DNA from: Planctomycetota bacterium
GTDB taxonomy: Bacteria > Planctomycetota > UBA1135 > UBA2386
Assembly (NCBI GenBank): GCA_028281765.1
Contig: JANQJF010000111.1
Span: 1 to 64,000 of the forward strand
DNA: 64,000 nt
Direction: 5' to 3'
Under the pieces are notes generated by a model. The model was not told the DNA's origin. It worked only from the letters and a program-made list of their open reading frames with translations, and made no database searches. Shown piece after piece: positions 42,290 to 51,357 of the stretch. The position numbers and the translations under genes were made by a program. Numbering within the stretch: position 1 is the stretch's first letter; every line of letters begins with the position of its first letter.

Positions 42290-45200
42290 TCAGGGCAGCG
42301 CTTCGGCCAATCTGTTCGACTCTCCGTCCTCGGCGTATCCGCCGAGCTCGTAGACGAGTCTCCGGTAGTTGCGCACGTCGAGAACCGAGAGCGACTGCAC
42401 GGCGCGAAGCGCGGCGATCTCACGGCTGACCTCGTCACGAGCGCGATAGATCCGCTGCGCCTGCTCGAGCGCGAACGCGTGTGGCGCACGGTCGAGCGGC
42501 AGCGTCATCCACGCCTTCACCGTGCGACGGACCGTCTCGTCCCCGTCGTGCCAGGCTCGCTTGAAGTTGCGGCGGCCGCGTCGACTCACGCGGCGCCCCG
42601 GCAACCAGCGGCTCAGCCACTTGTCGATCGGATGCTTGGCCCCGAAGCGGAACAGGAAGGCGAACAGTCGACGGAACGTGCGCGCCGGCAGCCGCGTCTC
42701 CCGCGCCTCCATCTCGAGGAGCGTCTCCTCGAACCACTGCTCGGCGCGCATCAGCGTGCGCAGGTGAGCTCGATCCGTCACGTAGGCGATCGTCACCGCA
42801 CGCTCGCCGCGACGCGCCAGGTCAGCGTCTTCCTCGAGGAACAGATCGAGGTGGTTGCGCACGAGCGCGTGCAGCTCTTCGACACGGCGTCGACTCCGCT
42901 CGGACTTTTCGCGCATCTCGTCGCGATCGCGCTCGTGCATGTCGAGGAAACCCATGTCGCGCTCGAGCTCCGACTGCTCCTCGAAGCCGAGTCGACTCGT
43001 CCAGCCGGGAGGCGCGCCACAGTACGCGGGATCGAACTCCACGCGAAGTCGCATGGCCTCGAGCAGGTTGGGCGCCTTCATCCGGTGGATCTTGCGCAGC
43101 GCCACGGCGAACGGAGCTCGCGCGCTGCGGCGCCGCGCGAGCGCGGCCTGCGGCGACAGAATCTCGTTGACGATTTCGTGCGTCTTGCGGACGACCATCC
43201 ACACGCTCCGCCCGAACAGGCGCAGCACGAACAGCGGCGCGAGGAACACGCGCCCGTTCGACAGGTTGTGCTGGTAGAACGAATAGAAGTTGAGCGACCG
43301 CTCGGCGCGTGGCAGCTCGTGCAGCGGACGCGTGCCGAAGATCTCGCGGATCATCGCCTTGCGATCCTGCCGCATGATCTGCAGCACGTGCCGACCGAAC
43401 ACACGCTCGATGTGCTCCTCCCGCAGCGGATCGACGGACAGGAAGTCGAGCGCGTTGAACTCCGTCGTCACGAACCGGCTGCGGCCGAGCGGAGTGCCGA
43501 CGCGCTCGAGCCTCCCGGCCTCGCGGCGGCGGCGCTTGCGCAGCCACTGGGCGTACGCCTTCCGCGTCTCCGGGAGCGCGATCTCGCGCTGCCGGATCGA
43601 CAAGCAGTGGCGGTTGTAGTCGGTCACGCGCTTGGCAGCTTCGACGGCGACGCTCTCCGTGATGCAGCGGAACCACACATAGGGCCCACCGAAGAGCGGT
43701 CCGCCCTGCAGCGACAGCTTGCGAAGGCGCTTGCGCTCGCGCCGCCCGTAGCCGAGGTAGTCGCCGCGGATGTTCTTGAGCGAGAGGTTCGCGAGCAGCT
43801 GCTGGTTGGTCTTGACGTCGTTGCCGTGCAGGACGGCGCCGTCGAGGAAGTGCAGATAGAGCAGCGATACGCGGTAGAGCTCGTCCTGCAGCTGCGGCGG
43901 CGCGCCGAACGGCTCCTGCACGATGCCCGTGCGGGCCGCGCGCAGGTACTTCGCCATGAACGCCGCGGCGCCCCAGGATTCGATGTCCCAGCGGAACACG
44001 CGCTTGCCGAGAAACTCGAGGTCGTCGTCCTGCGACCGCCGCTTCACGAGCTCCAGTAGGCCGATGAAGCTCGCTTCACTCGTGAGCTTGAACTGGTCGG
44101 CGGCTTCGCCCGCGAGCTTCTTGAACCAGAACCCGAGCGCGAGCACGACGGCACAAACCGCACCGAGGATCAGCACCGGCGTGGCCACGAACTTCGCGAG
44201 GAAGGCCTGCAGCGCGCCCTTGCCGATCAACAGCTGCACGATCACGAAGAACAGACCGAACAGCAGCAGGTTGCGCGCCGGGCGGAACGACACCTTGACC
44301 ATCGCGGTCGCGAGGCGGTCGAGAATCTGCGGCCCGGTGATGATGCCCTGCAGGTCGGCGACGTAGAGCGCGCGCTCACGCCACTTCTCGAACACCGCCG
44401 CGATGCGCTTACCGAACTCGACGACGCGCGCTTCGGGCTGGTCGAGCTTCTTCGAGCTGCGGAACCAACGAATGATCGGCAGGGCACGCACGAGCGGCGC
44501 GTTGAGGATGCGGACCACTCGATCGATCGCGAGCACGTCGTTGCGCGGCAGCCACGTGACGACCTGTTCGGGGCGCAGCGCGTAGAGCTCCTCGATCGCG
44601 TGCTCGACCGGCACGTCGCGCTCGTTCGCGCTGCGTCGAATTGTCCCGGTGCCACGCGCCCGCGGCGGCAGGTCGTCGAACTTCTGCGCGACAGCCTCGG
44701 CGCGCGCGTGCAGGATCGGCGACGCGACGTCGGGTGGCAAATCCCGGATCAGGATGTGCTCCCGACGAAGCGCACGGAACGACAGCGCGCGAGCATCGCG
44801 CACGACCTCGCGCGGCCCCCGGGGCAGAACCGCCTCTTCGAAGAAGACGAAGTTGCGATTCAACAGCGACCGGAATCGATAGACGAGCGCGTCCATGCCC
44901 TTGGCCATGAACAGCAGCAGCCGGAACAGTCGCAGCAGCGGCCGCAGCGCCTGCACGTAGCGCGCGAACCAGGCGAAGCGCAGGAAGCGCGCCATGCGCA
45001 CGAAGACGGTCTCGGCCGTGCCCGGCTCGGGGATCGCGAAGTAGAGCGCGGCGGGAATCGCGGGGAGCAAGTCCGTGATCGCGTTCCGCAAGAACCACGA
45101 CATGCGCGCGGGTGCCAGCGCGAGCTTGAACAGGAACTCCGCGATGAAGAACGCGCAGATCGTCGCGTCCACGAGGAGCAGCGAGTTCAGCGTGCGGGGC

Positions 45201-45931
45201 TCGAGATCGACCATCGTCTCGACCGTGAGCAACACGACCACGACGAGCAGCATCCCGAGACTCGTGTTCTCGAGGATCGTGGCGCCTCTCGGCGTCAGGG
45301 CGCGCTCGAGCCGCTGCGCGAGCACGCGGTCACACGCGACGTTGCCGAGGCGCCGAGCGAGCGACTTCATCTTGCGGTCGCCGAGCCGCTGGGCGAGCTC
45401 GACGAAGACCCGCCGGGATTCTCGGAGCAGCGCGATCTTCTCGTCGAGGTCGAGGTCTTCTTGCTCGGTCGAGAGCGAAACGAATCGCTCACGCGCCTCT
45501 TCGCGGAGTTCGTCGTCGACCTCGTCGAACCCGTCGAGGCGGCGGTCGATCTCCCGCTTCAGGAGCTCCGCCTGCGCGTCATCCCCTTCCAGGAGCACGC
45601 TCGCGCGCAGCTCGGCGAGGTCGAAGAGAGCCGCGGCCGAGTCGAGCGGCGATTCGCGCAAGCACTCGAACTCCGAGATCAGCGCCGAACGACGCGCGTC
45701 CTGCACCTGGCTCCGGAAGCCGTCTCCGTACACTCGGCTCTGCACGCAGGTGTTGAGGAACCCGAGCTCCGCCCGCATCAGGTCCCGCTCGAGCGACTCG
45801 TCGTCGACGACCTTCTGGCGCTCTTCACGCAGCGCGGAGATCAGCTCGATCGGCTCACGCTCGAGGTCGGTGAGCAGCGCGACGAGACGGGGCTCGTCGC
45901 TCTCGGTCTCGGCTGCGCGTGTCTCGGTCAC
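42290..45931 (-). CDS. Large voltage-sensor-like membrane protein
   Basis: A 1213-residue protein starting at the GTG at 45931, which overlaps the proS stop (GTGA), so it is translated coupled to proS. Residues 1-205 are a charged, helical region. Residues about 210-340 have four membrane segments with the layout of a voltage-sensor domain: S1 MLLVVVVLLTVETMV, S2 FFIAEFLFKLAL, S3 NAITDLLPAIPAALYF and an arginine-rich S4 (RMARFLRFAWFARYVQALR). No S5-pore-S6 follows; instead, two more membrane segments lie near 555-620, then a 600-residue, Arg-rich soluble region (EVRR..). It may couple membrane potential to a cytoplasmic partner. I found no family that covers the whole protein. Confidence 0.78.
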   Translation of the reverse strand: MTETRAAETESDEPRLVALLTDLEREPIELISALREERQKVVDDESLERDLMRAELGFLNTCVQSRVYGDGFRSQVQDARRSALISEFECLRESPLDSAAALFDLAELRASVLLEGDDAQAELLKREIDRRLDGFDEVDDELREEARERFVSLSTEQEDLDLDEKIALLRESRRVFVELAQRLGDRKMKSLARRLGNVACDRVLAQRLERALTPRGATILENTSLGMLLVVVVLLTVETMVDLEPRTLNSLLLVDATICAFFIAEFLFKLALAPARMSWFLRNAITDLLPAIPAALYFAIPEPGTAETVFVRMARFLRFAWFARYVQALRPLLRLFRLLLFMAKGMDALVYRFRSLLNRNFVFFEEAVLPRGPREVVRDARALSFRALRREHILIRDLPPDVASPILHARAEAVAQKFDDLPPRARGTGTIRRSANERDVPVEHAIEELYALRPEQVVTWLPRNDVLAIDRVVRILNAPLVRALPIIRWFRSSKKLDQPEARVVEFGKRIAAVFEKWRERALYVADLQGIITGPQILDRLATAMVKVSFRPARNLLLFGLFFVIVQLLIGKGALQAFLAKFVATPVLILGAVCAVVLALGFWFKKLAGEAADQFKLTSEASFIGLLELVKRRSQDDDLEFLGKRVFRWDIESWGAAAFMAKYLRAARTGIVQEPFGAPPQLQDELYRVSLLYLHFLDGAVLHGNDVKTNQQLLANLSLKNIRGDYLGYGRRERKRLRKLSLQGGPLFGGPYVWFRCITESVAVEAAKRVTDYNRHCLSIRQREIALPETRKAYAQWLRKRRRREAGRLERVGTPLGRSRFVTTEFNALDFLSVDPLREEHIERVFGRHVLQIMRQDRKAMIREIFGTRPLHELPRAERSLNFYSFYQHNLSNGRVFLAPLFVLRLFGRSVWMVVRKTHEIVNEILSPQAALARRRSARAPFAVALRKIHRMKAPNLLEAMRLRVEFDPAYCGAPPGWTSRLGFEEQSELERDMGFLDMHERDRDEMREKSERSRRRVEELHALVRNHLDLFLEEDADLARRGERAVTIAYVTDRAHLRTLMRAEQWFEETLLEMEARETRLPARTFRRLFAFLFRFGAKHPIDKWLSRWLPGRRVSRRGRRNFKRAWHDGDETVRRTVKAWMTLPLDRAPHAFALEQAQRIYRARDEVSREIAALRAVQSLSVLDVRNYRRLVYELGGYAEDGESNRLAEALP

Positions 45932-47652
45932 CGGTCGGCGAGCAGCTCCCGGCAGCGCGCGATCGCGTCATCGATCGACAGGTCGACCTTCTCACGATTG
46001 CGGCGTTCGCTGAACTCGACGATGCCCTCGCCGGCCTTCCGACCGACCGTGATCTGCAGCGGGAAACCGAGCAACTCGAGGTCCTTGAACTTCGGTCCCG
46101 GTCGCACGGGTCGATCGTCGAGGCATGCGTCGACACCCGCCGCGCGCAGGTCTTCGTAGATCTTCGTGCCGATGGCCATCACGTCGTCTTTTTTGTAGTC
46201 GAGCACCGCGACCACGACCTCGAACGGCGCGATCGGCGCGGGCCAGATGATGCCCGCGTCGTCGTGGTTCTGCTCGACCGCGGACTGCGCGGTACGGCTG
46301 ACGCCGATCCCGTAGCAGCCCATGACGAACGGGGCAGGCTTGCCTTCTTGCGAACTGAACGTCGCATTCATCGCGGACGAATACTTCGTGCCGAGCTTGA
46401 AGATGTGGCCGACCTCGATGCCGCGCACCTCTTCGAGGACACCGCCGCCGCCCGGCTCCGTCTCACCGGCCCGGGCCTTGCGCAGATCGGCGAACTCCGG
46501 CTCGCGGCAGTCCCGCCCGAGGTTGACGTTGAGGCAGTGGTAGCCGGTCTCGTTGCAGCCCGTGAGCAGGTTCGTGCGACCGCGCAGCGTCTCGTCCGCG
46601 AACAGGCGAACGTCCTCGGACAAGCCGACCGGGCCGGCAAAACCGACCTCGGCACCCGTCGTCGCCTTGATCTTCTCGTCGTCCGCGAGCTTGAGGGCGA
46701 GGCAGTCGAGTGCGTTCACGAGCTTGACCTCGTTGATCTCGAGATCGCCGCGCATCATGACCGCGACGACCTCGTCGCGGTCGGACCACGTCGCCTCGTA
46801 CAGCACGGTCTTTGCCATCGCAGCCGCGGGCATCGAGAAGAACCCCTCGAGCTGCTCGACGGTGCGGATGTCCGGCGTCTCGTGCTTCTCCAGCGCGGCG
46901 GGGTCGGTCGCGGCCGGCGCCTCCGGCGGGATCGACCCCGCGCGTTCGACGTTGGCCGCGTAGCCGGTCGCAGGACACCGAAGGATCGCGTCCTCGCCAG
47001 CGTCCGCGAAGACCATGAACTCCTCGCTGCCGCTGCCACCGATGGCGCCGGCGTCCGCTTGCACCGCCCCGAACTCGAGACCACAGCGCTCGAAGATCCG
47101 GTGGTAAGCGCGCGACATCTTCGCGTAGGCCTCGTCGAGCGCCTCTTGATCCGCGTCGAACGAATACGCGTCCATCATGATGAACTCGCGTCCACGCATC
47201 AGCCCGAACCGCGGACGGATCTCGTCGCGGAACTTGTCCTGAATCTGATAGAGATTGATCGGCAGCTGCTTGTAGCTGTTGACCGCGGCATTGGCGAACG
47301 CGGTGATCACCTCCTCGTGCGTCGGCCCGAGGCACATGTCCGCACCCTTGCGATCCTGCAGGGTGTACATGATCCCGTCAGCGACATAGCGCTCCCACCG
47401 ACCCGACGACTCCCACAGCTCGCGCGGTTGAAGGATCGGCATCATGAGTTCTTGGGCACCCTCCCGGTCCAGCTCGTCGCGCACGATCTGCATGATCTTC
47501 TTGAGCGTGCGCCACATCAGCGGCGAGTAGGTGTAGATCCCCGCGGCGGTCTTGACGATGTAGCCCGCGCGCGCGAGCAGCCGGTGGCTAGGGATCTCCG
47601 CGTCCGCGGGATCCTCTCGGAGAGTGCTGATCAGTACTTGGCTGAGGTGCAT
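45928..47652 (-). CDS. proS: Prolyl-tRNA synthetase (bacterial type)
   Basis: A 574-residue class II aminoacyl-tRNA synthetase that attaches proline to tRNA-Pro. The N-terminal part has LARAGYIVKTAAGIYTYSPL and the motif 2 region KFRDEIRPRFGLMRGREFIM. Residues about 230-390 form the YbaK-like insertion that edits mis-charged alanine (KTVLYEATWSDRDEVVAVMM, GPVGLSEDVRLFADE). Motif 3 CYGIGVSRTAQSAVEQNHDD and the C-terminal anticodon-binding domain complete it. Length and order match ProRS type 1 of bacteria. The ATG at 47652 has no clear ribosome binding site. It heads a three-gene minus-strand operon. Confidence 0.97.
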   Translation of the reverse strand: MHLSQVLISTLREDPADAEIPSHRLLARAGYIVKTAAGIYTYSPLMWRTLKKIMQIVRDELDREGAQELMMPILQPRELWESSGRWERYVADGIMYTLQDRKGADMCLGPTHEEVITAFANAAVNSYKQLPINLYQIQDKFRDEIRPRFGLMRGREFIMMDAYSFDADQEALDEAYAKMSRAYHRIFERCGLEFGAVQADAGAIGGSGSEEFMVFADAGEDAILRCPATGYAANVERAGSIPPEAPAATDPAALEKHETPDIRTVEQLEGFFSMPAAAMAKTVLYEATWSDRDEVVAVMMRGDLEINEVKLVNALDCLALKLADDEKIKATTGAEVGFAGPVGLSEDVRLFADETLRGRTNLLTGCNETGYHCLNVNLGRDCREPEFADLRKARAGETEPGGGGVLEEVRGIEVGHIFKLGTKYSSAMNATFSSQEGKPAPFVMGCYGIGVSRTAQSAVEQNHDDAGIIWPAPIAPFEVVVAVLDYKKDDVMAIGTKIYEDLRAAGVDACLDDRPVRPGPKFKDLELLGFPLQITVGRKAGEGIVEFSERRNREKVDLSIDDAIARCRELLADR

Positions 47653-47824
47653 TTGCGAATCGGTCGCTGGGGCCGAGGAAACTGCCGCTGATTATTGCGC
47701 GACACCAACGCGGATTCGGCAGGAACCGCCAAATCGGAGTCAGGGTGCGAGCCAGACGGCGCCGAAGAACCATACACGGAGAATTCGGGCCGAACACACC
47801 TCAACCGAATCGCTAGCGACACCC

Positions 47825-48712
47825 ATGAATCACACGACGATCGACAACATTGCGCGGCAAGAGAGGACCCGCCGCGAGATCCTGAACAAGAGCGATCTAA
47901 TTCCGACGCTTCCGGATCTCGTGTTGCGCGTGATCGACCTCCTGAACCGCGGGGACACCGAGCCGCAGGAACTCGAACGACACATTCAGTACGACCAGGT
48001 GCTCGTCGCCAAGCTGCTCGGGCTGGTCAACTCCCCCTTCTACGCCGTCAACCGCAAGATCACGACCGTGTCCGGCGCCATCATGGTGCTCGGCTTCCGC
48101 GGCCTGCGCAGCCTCGTCCTCGCCTCGAGCACCTCGCAGTTCATGGCGCGAGACTTCAGCACCTACGGGCACAACGATCGCGGCCTGTGGCTCCACGCCC
48201 TGACGACCGCGACCGCGGCTCGCACGCTCGCGAAGGAAGCGCAGCTCGGGTCCTCCGTCGCCGAGGAGCTCTTCGTCGCCGGCCTGCTGCACGACGTCGG
48301 CAAGATGCTCGTGCTCCCCTACCTCTTGGAGGCCAACGTCCCGCCCTGCCAGCCGGACCAGGACTTCCCGGAGATCGAACGGAACACCGTCGGGGTCGAC
48401 CACACCGAAGCGGGCGCGCTCGTCTGCGCAAAGTGGAACCTGACTGACGACCTGCAGATCATCATCAAGAACAACCACTCCTCGGACCTGCCGGATGGGC
48501 TCGAACGCGAGACCGCAATCGTGCGCCTCGCAGACGCGTATGCCCACGAGGTCGGCCACGGCTACGATCCCGAGCGCACGCCTAAGGCAACCTATCAGCA
48601 GCAGGACTTCGAGGCGGTCGGCATCGACCCGGACACGTGGGACGAGATCAAGGAACGAATCGACGTGCACGTCGAGTCCGCCCTCGACAGTCTCAAGGAC
48701 ATCTGTTCATAG
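47825..48712 (+). CDS. HDOD-domain signalling protein
   Basis: A 295-residue cytoplasmic protein from the ATG at 47825; the frame upstream overlaps the proS leader and I exclude it. The HDOD domain spans about 20-210 with LIPTLPDLVLRVIDLL, ILSPFYAVNR-like VNSPFYAVNRKITTVSGAIM and the HD-like metal site VAGLLHDVGKMLVL. The second half continues with HTEAGALVCAKWNL, as in HD-GYP-like output. HDOD proteins usually relay signals in stress and motility control, in this case probably to the SpoIIE phosphatase gene that begins 4 bases downstream. Confidence 0.88.
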   Translation: MNHTTIDNIARQERTRREILNKSDLIPTLPDLVLRVIDLLNRGDTEPQELERHIQYDQVLVAKLLGLVNSPFYAVNRKITTVSGAIMVLGFRGLRSLVLASSTSQFMARDFSTYGHNDRGLWLHALTTATAARTLAKEAQLGSSVAEELFVAGLLHDVGKMLVLPYLLEANVPPCQPDQDFPEIERNTVGVDHTEAGALVCAKWNLTDDLQIIIKNNHSSDLPDGLERETAIVRLADAYAHEVGHGYDPERTPKATYQQQDFEAVGIDPDTWDEIKERIDVHVESALDSLKDICS

Positions 48713-48715
48713 CGA

Positions 48716-50389
48716 GTGCCAGTCTTGTCTGCGGACACCAACACCCTGCCCACGGACGCGAAGCAGAGCACGCTCGACGTCGCGGGAGTCCACCTCCCGC
48801 GCGACGTCGACGGACTGCAGTCCGACGCATCGTGCCACTTCCTCCGGATTCTCGGAGACGCGAACGCCGCGGTCGTCACGCACACGGGCGACGGCTGCGA
48901 AGTCGAACTCACGATCGGCGACGGCTGCCCGCTGTCGCGCGGGACGACCATCGCGCGCGATGCATGGGCTGACGCCAAGTCGCTGCCGATGTACTACCGC
49001 GGGGCGCAGGTCGGCGAGCTGCTGCACGACGCGGATCTCGACGAGACCGCGACGAACCACCTGAGCGAGTTCCTCTCGCACTACACGATCGCGCTCGTCA
49101 ACCTGAAGCTGAACTCCGAGGCCCTGAGCACGACCGAGCACTACTGCGCGAGTCTGCAGGCCTTCGAAGAAGGCGTCGTGCTGTTCCAGGAACGGGACCC
49201 GTTCGCGGTCGGTGCGCGCTTCCTCTCGCTGCTGAACTCGCTGCTGGGCACCCAGTTCGGGGCGCTCTACGTGCTTCAGAACATCGGCGACCCGAGTTCC
49301 GAGCTCCAGCTCCAGCAGCTGCAGGGCCTGCCGGAAGCGATGCTCGAGGAACTGCGCACCGCGGACGGCGACTGGTGGCCGCCTTCGATGGTCCAACACT
49401 CCGCGGGCATCCTGGCTCGCAACCCCGAGACCGGTGAGTTCGACGGGCTCTCCGCCGACGGCCTGCCGCCGGCGATGACCAACGTCGTCCATTGCGCCTT
49501 GCGCTATCACGGCGTGTGCGTCGGAGTCGCGCTGGCGTTCAACGTCGAGGCCACGGGCAAGTCGCTCGAGCTCAAGCTCGAACGGGCGCGCCGGCTCGGC
49601 GAACTCGGGGCGGCGCTGTTCCACCGGCTCAGCCTGGAGCACGACGCGCTGAAGACTCAGGAGATCTCGACGCAGCTGTCGATCGCCGCGACGATCCAGG
49701 GACGCCTCATCCCGGCTGCGGCTCCGGATTCCGACACGATGAAGTGCGCGTTCGAATCGGTGCCGGCGCAGTTCGTCGGAGGCGACTACATCGACCTCTT
49801 GCTCGACGAGGACAGCGGCTTCCACGCGATCGTCGCCGACGTCTCGGGGCACGGCATCAACTCGGCGCTGCTCATGGCGTCCTGCCGAGCCGCATATCGC
49901 GCCGAGTGCAAACGGGCCCGCCCGGACGAAGTGCTCGCGAAGCTGAACACGGAGATCAACCAGGAAGTCGGCGACACCGGGATGTTCATCACGGCGGCCG
50001 CGCTGCACTTCAGCAAGGATGGTCGCCAGTTGTGCTACGCGAGCGCCGGTCACAACCCGCTGCTCGTCTACCGGGCCGCGACCGAGACGATCGACGAACT
50101 CGACTCGACCGGCCCGTCGCTCGGGATGTTCCCCGGCATGGACTACGGCTGCGTCGACCTCACCCTCAACGCGGGTGACGTCGTGCTGCTCTACACCGAC
50201 GGAATCGTCGAAGCGACCGACCCGAAGGACGAGATGTTCGATGACGAGCGCCTGCACGCCGCGCTGCGCGAGTCGGCGCAGGGCTCGCCGGACGAAATCC
50301 TCGAGTGCGTGCGCCAGCGCCTGTCCGAGTTCTTGGACGGCAACAAGTGCGACGACGACGTCTCGATCTCCGTGATCAAGATCACGTAG
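48716..50389 (+). CDS. GAF / SpoIIE-type PP2C phosphatase
   Basis: A 557-residue protein with a GTG start directly behind the HDOD gene. Residues about 130-320 contain a GAF-like sensor (LQAFEEGVVLFQERDPFAVG). Residues about 330-555 form the PP2C/SpoIIE phosphatase with VGGDYIDLLLDEDSGFHAIV, ADVSGHGINSALLMA, the metal-binding Asp residues and CYASAGHNPLLVYR, then LLYTDGIVEATDP. These enzymes dephosphorylate Ser/Thr on partner proteins such as anti-sigma antagonists. The HDOD-phosphatase pair is a signal chain; a nearby anti-sigma partner is not visible in the window. Confidence 0.9.
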   Translation: MPVLSADTNTLPTDAKQSTLDVAGVHLPRDVDGLQSDASCHFLRILGDANAAVVTHTGDGCEVELTIGDGCPLSRGTTIARDAWADAKSLPMYYRGAQVGELLHDADLDETATNHLSEFLSHYTIALVNLKLNSEALSTTEHYCASLQAFEEGVVLFQERDPFAVGARFLSLLNSLLGTQFGALYVLQNIGDPSSELQLQQLQGLPEAMLEELRTADGDWWPPSMVQHSAGILARNPETGEFDGLSADGLPPAMTNVVHCALRYHGVCVGVALAFNVEATGKSLELKLERARRLGELGAALFHRLSLEHDALKTQEISTQLSIAATIQGRLIPAAAPDSDTMKCAFESVPAQFVGGDYIDLLLDEDSGFHAIVADVSGHGINSALLMASCRAAYRAECKRARPDEVLAKLNTEINQEVGDTGMFITAAALHFSKDGRQLCYASAGHNPLLVYRAATETIDELDSTGPSLGMFPGMDYGCVDLTLNAGDVVLLYTDGIVEATDPKDEMFDDERLHAALRESAQGSPDEILECVRQRLSEFLDGNKCDDDVSISVIKIT

Positions 50390-50403
50390 ACCGCGTCCGT
50401 CCC

Positions 50404-51183
50404 TCAGGCCGAGCGGCGACGGAACGGCTTGAGCAGGTCGGTCGCGCGACCGAGCCCCCGCCCACTGCGGGAGCCGTGCCAGCAGAAGTTCTTGCCGTCG
50501 ACGAGCAGCACCGGGACGCCGCGACCGAAGGCCTCGGTCTCGACCAGATTGCGCCTGTGTGAGCGCGTGAACGCGAACGGTTCGGACGGCAGCAGCACGA
50601 GGTCCGGCTCGAGAAGCGCGAAGTGCTCCTCGGTCACGACCGGATAGCGCGATTCGCGGTTGGCGCAGACGTTGACCGCGCCCGCGCGCTCGAGGATGTC
50701 GTGGATGTACGTGTCGCGGTTGACGCTGATCCAGGGCTGGCGCCAGATGGGATAGAAGACGCGCACCTTGTCGAAGCCGAGGGACTCGATCTCGGCGCGC
50801 ACCATCTGGGCCTTGATCTCGAGCTGGATCGCCTCCCCCTCTTGCTCGAGTTCGAGAGCATCGGAGAGTTCGTCGAGAACACTGATGACGTCGTCGACCT
50901 TTCGCGGCGTGAACCGCTTGGTCGCGAAACGCGACTGCAACCAGTCGAAGTCCTCGTCTCGGTTCTCTTCGCCGTTCAACAGGACGAGATCGGGATCGAG
51001 GGACGCGATCTTCTCGAGATCGGGATTCTTGGTGCCGCCGACGCGGGGCACGAACAGGAGGGGTTCTTCGGGAAGCGAGCAGTATCGCGAGATCCCGACC
51101 AACCTACACCCAACGCCAAACTCGCAAACGGTCTCTGTGAGACTGGGGACGAGAGAGACGATGCGCTGGGGAGGGTTCGACAT
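50404..51183 (-). CDS. Cobalamin/metal-binding TroA-like protein
   Basis: A 259-residue protein starting at the ATG at 51183. It shows the BtuF-type pattern: RIVSLVPSLTETVCEFG at the N-terminus, LVGISRYCSLPEE, KIASLDPDLVLLNGE and a C-terminal LLEPDLVLLPSEPFAF. It lacks a signal peptide, so it belongs to the cytoplasmic cobalamin-binding subgroup, not to periplasmic ABC binding proteins. No riboswitch is visible upstream. It is divergent from the molybdenum hydroxylase operon, 174 bases away. Confidence 0.82.
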   Translation of the reverse strand: MSNPPQRIVSLVPSLTETVCEFGVGCRLVGISRYCSLPEEPLLFVPRVGGTKNPDLEKIASLDPDLVLLNGEENRDEDFDWLQSRFATKRFTPRKVDDVISVLDELSDALELEQEGEAIQLEIKAQMVRAEIESLGFDKVRVFYPIWRQPWISVNRDTYIHDILERAGAVNVCANRESRYPVVTEEHFALLEPDLVLLPSEPFAFTRSHRRNLVETEAFGRGVPVLLVDGKNFCWHGSRSGRGLGRATDLLKPFRRRSA

Positions 51184-51357
51184 ATGGAACTCCGGGGTGT
51201 CGAGCAAGCGGGGTTGGGGAGGGGAGACTTGCGACCGGTGAGGGGGTTCGCGCATGCGACGGCCGCAAATCAGAATACCCTCTGATCCGCGACTCGGTCC
51301 GGTGCGAGCGCCGTTGCGCCGATGGCATCGCCCGAACGTCATCGCTACAACGGAGCG

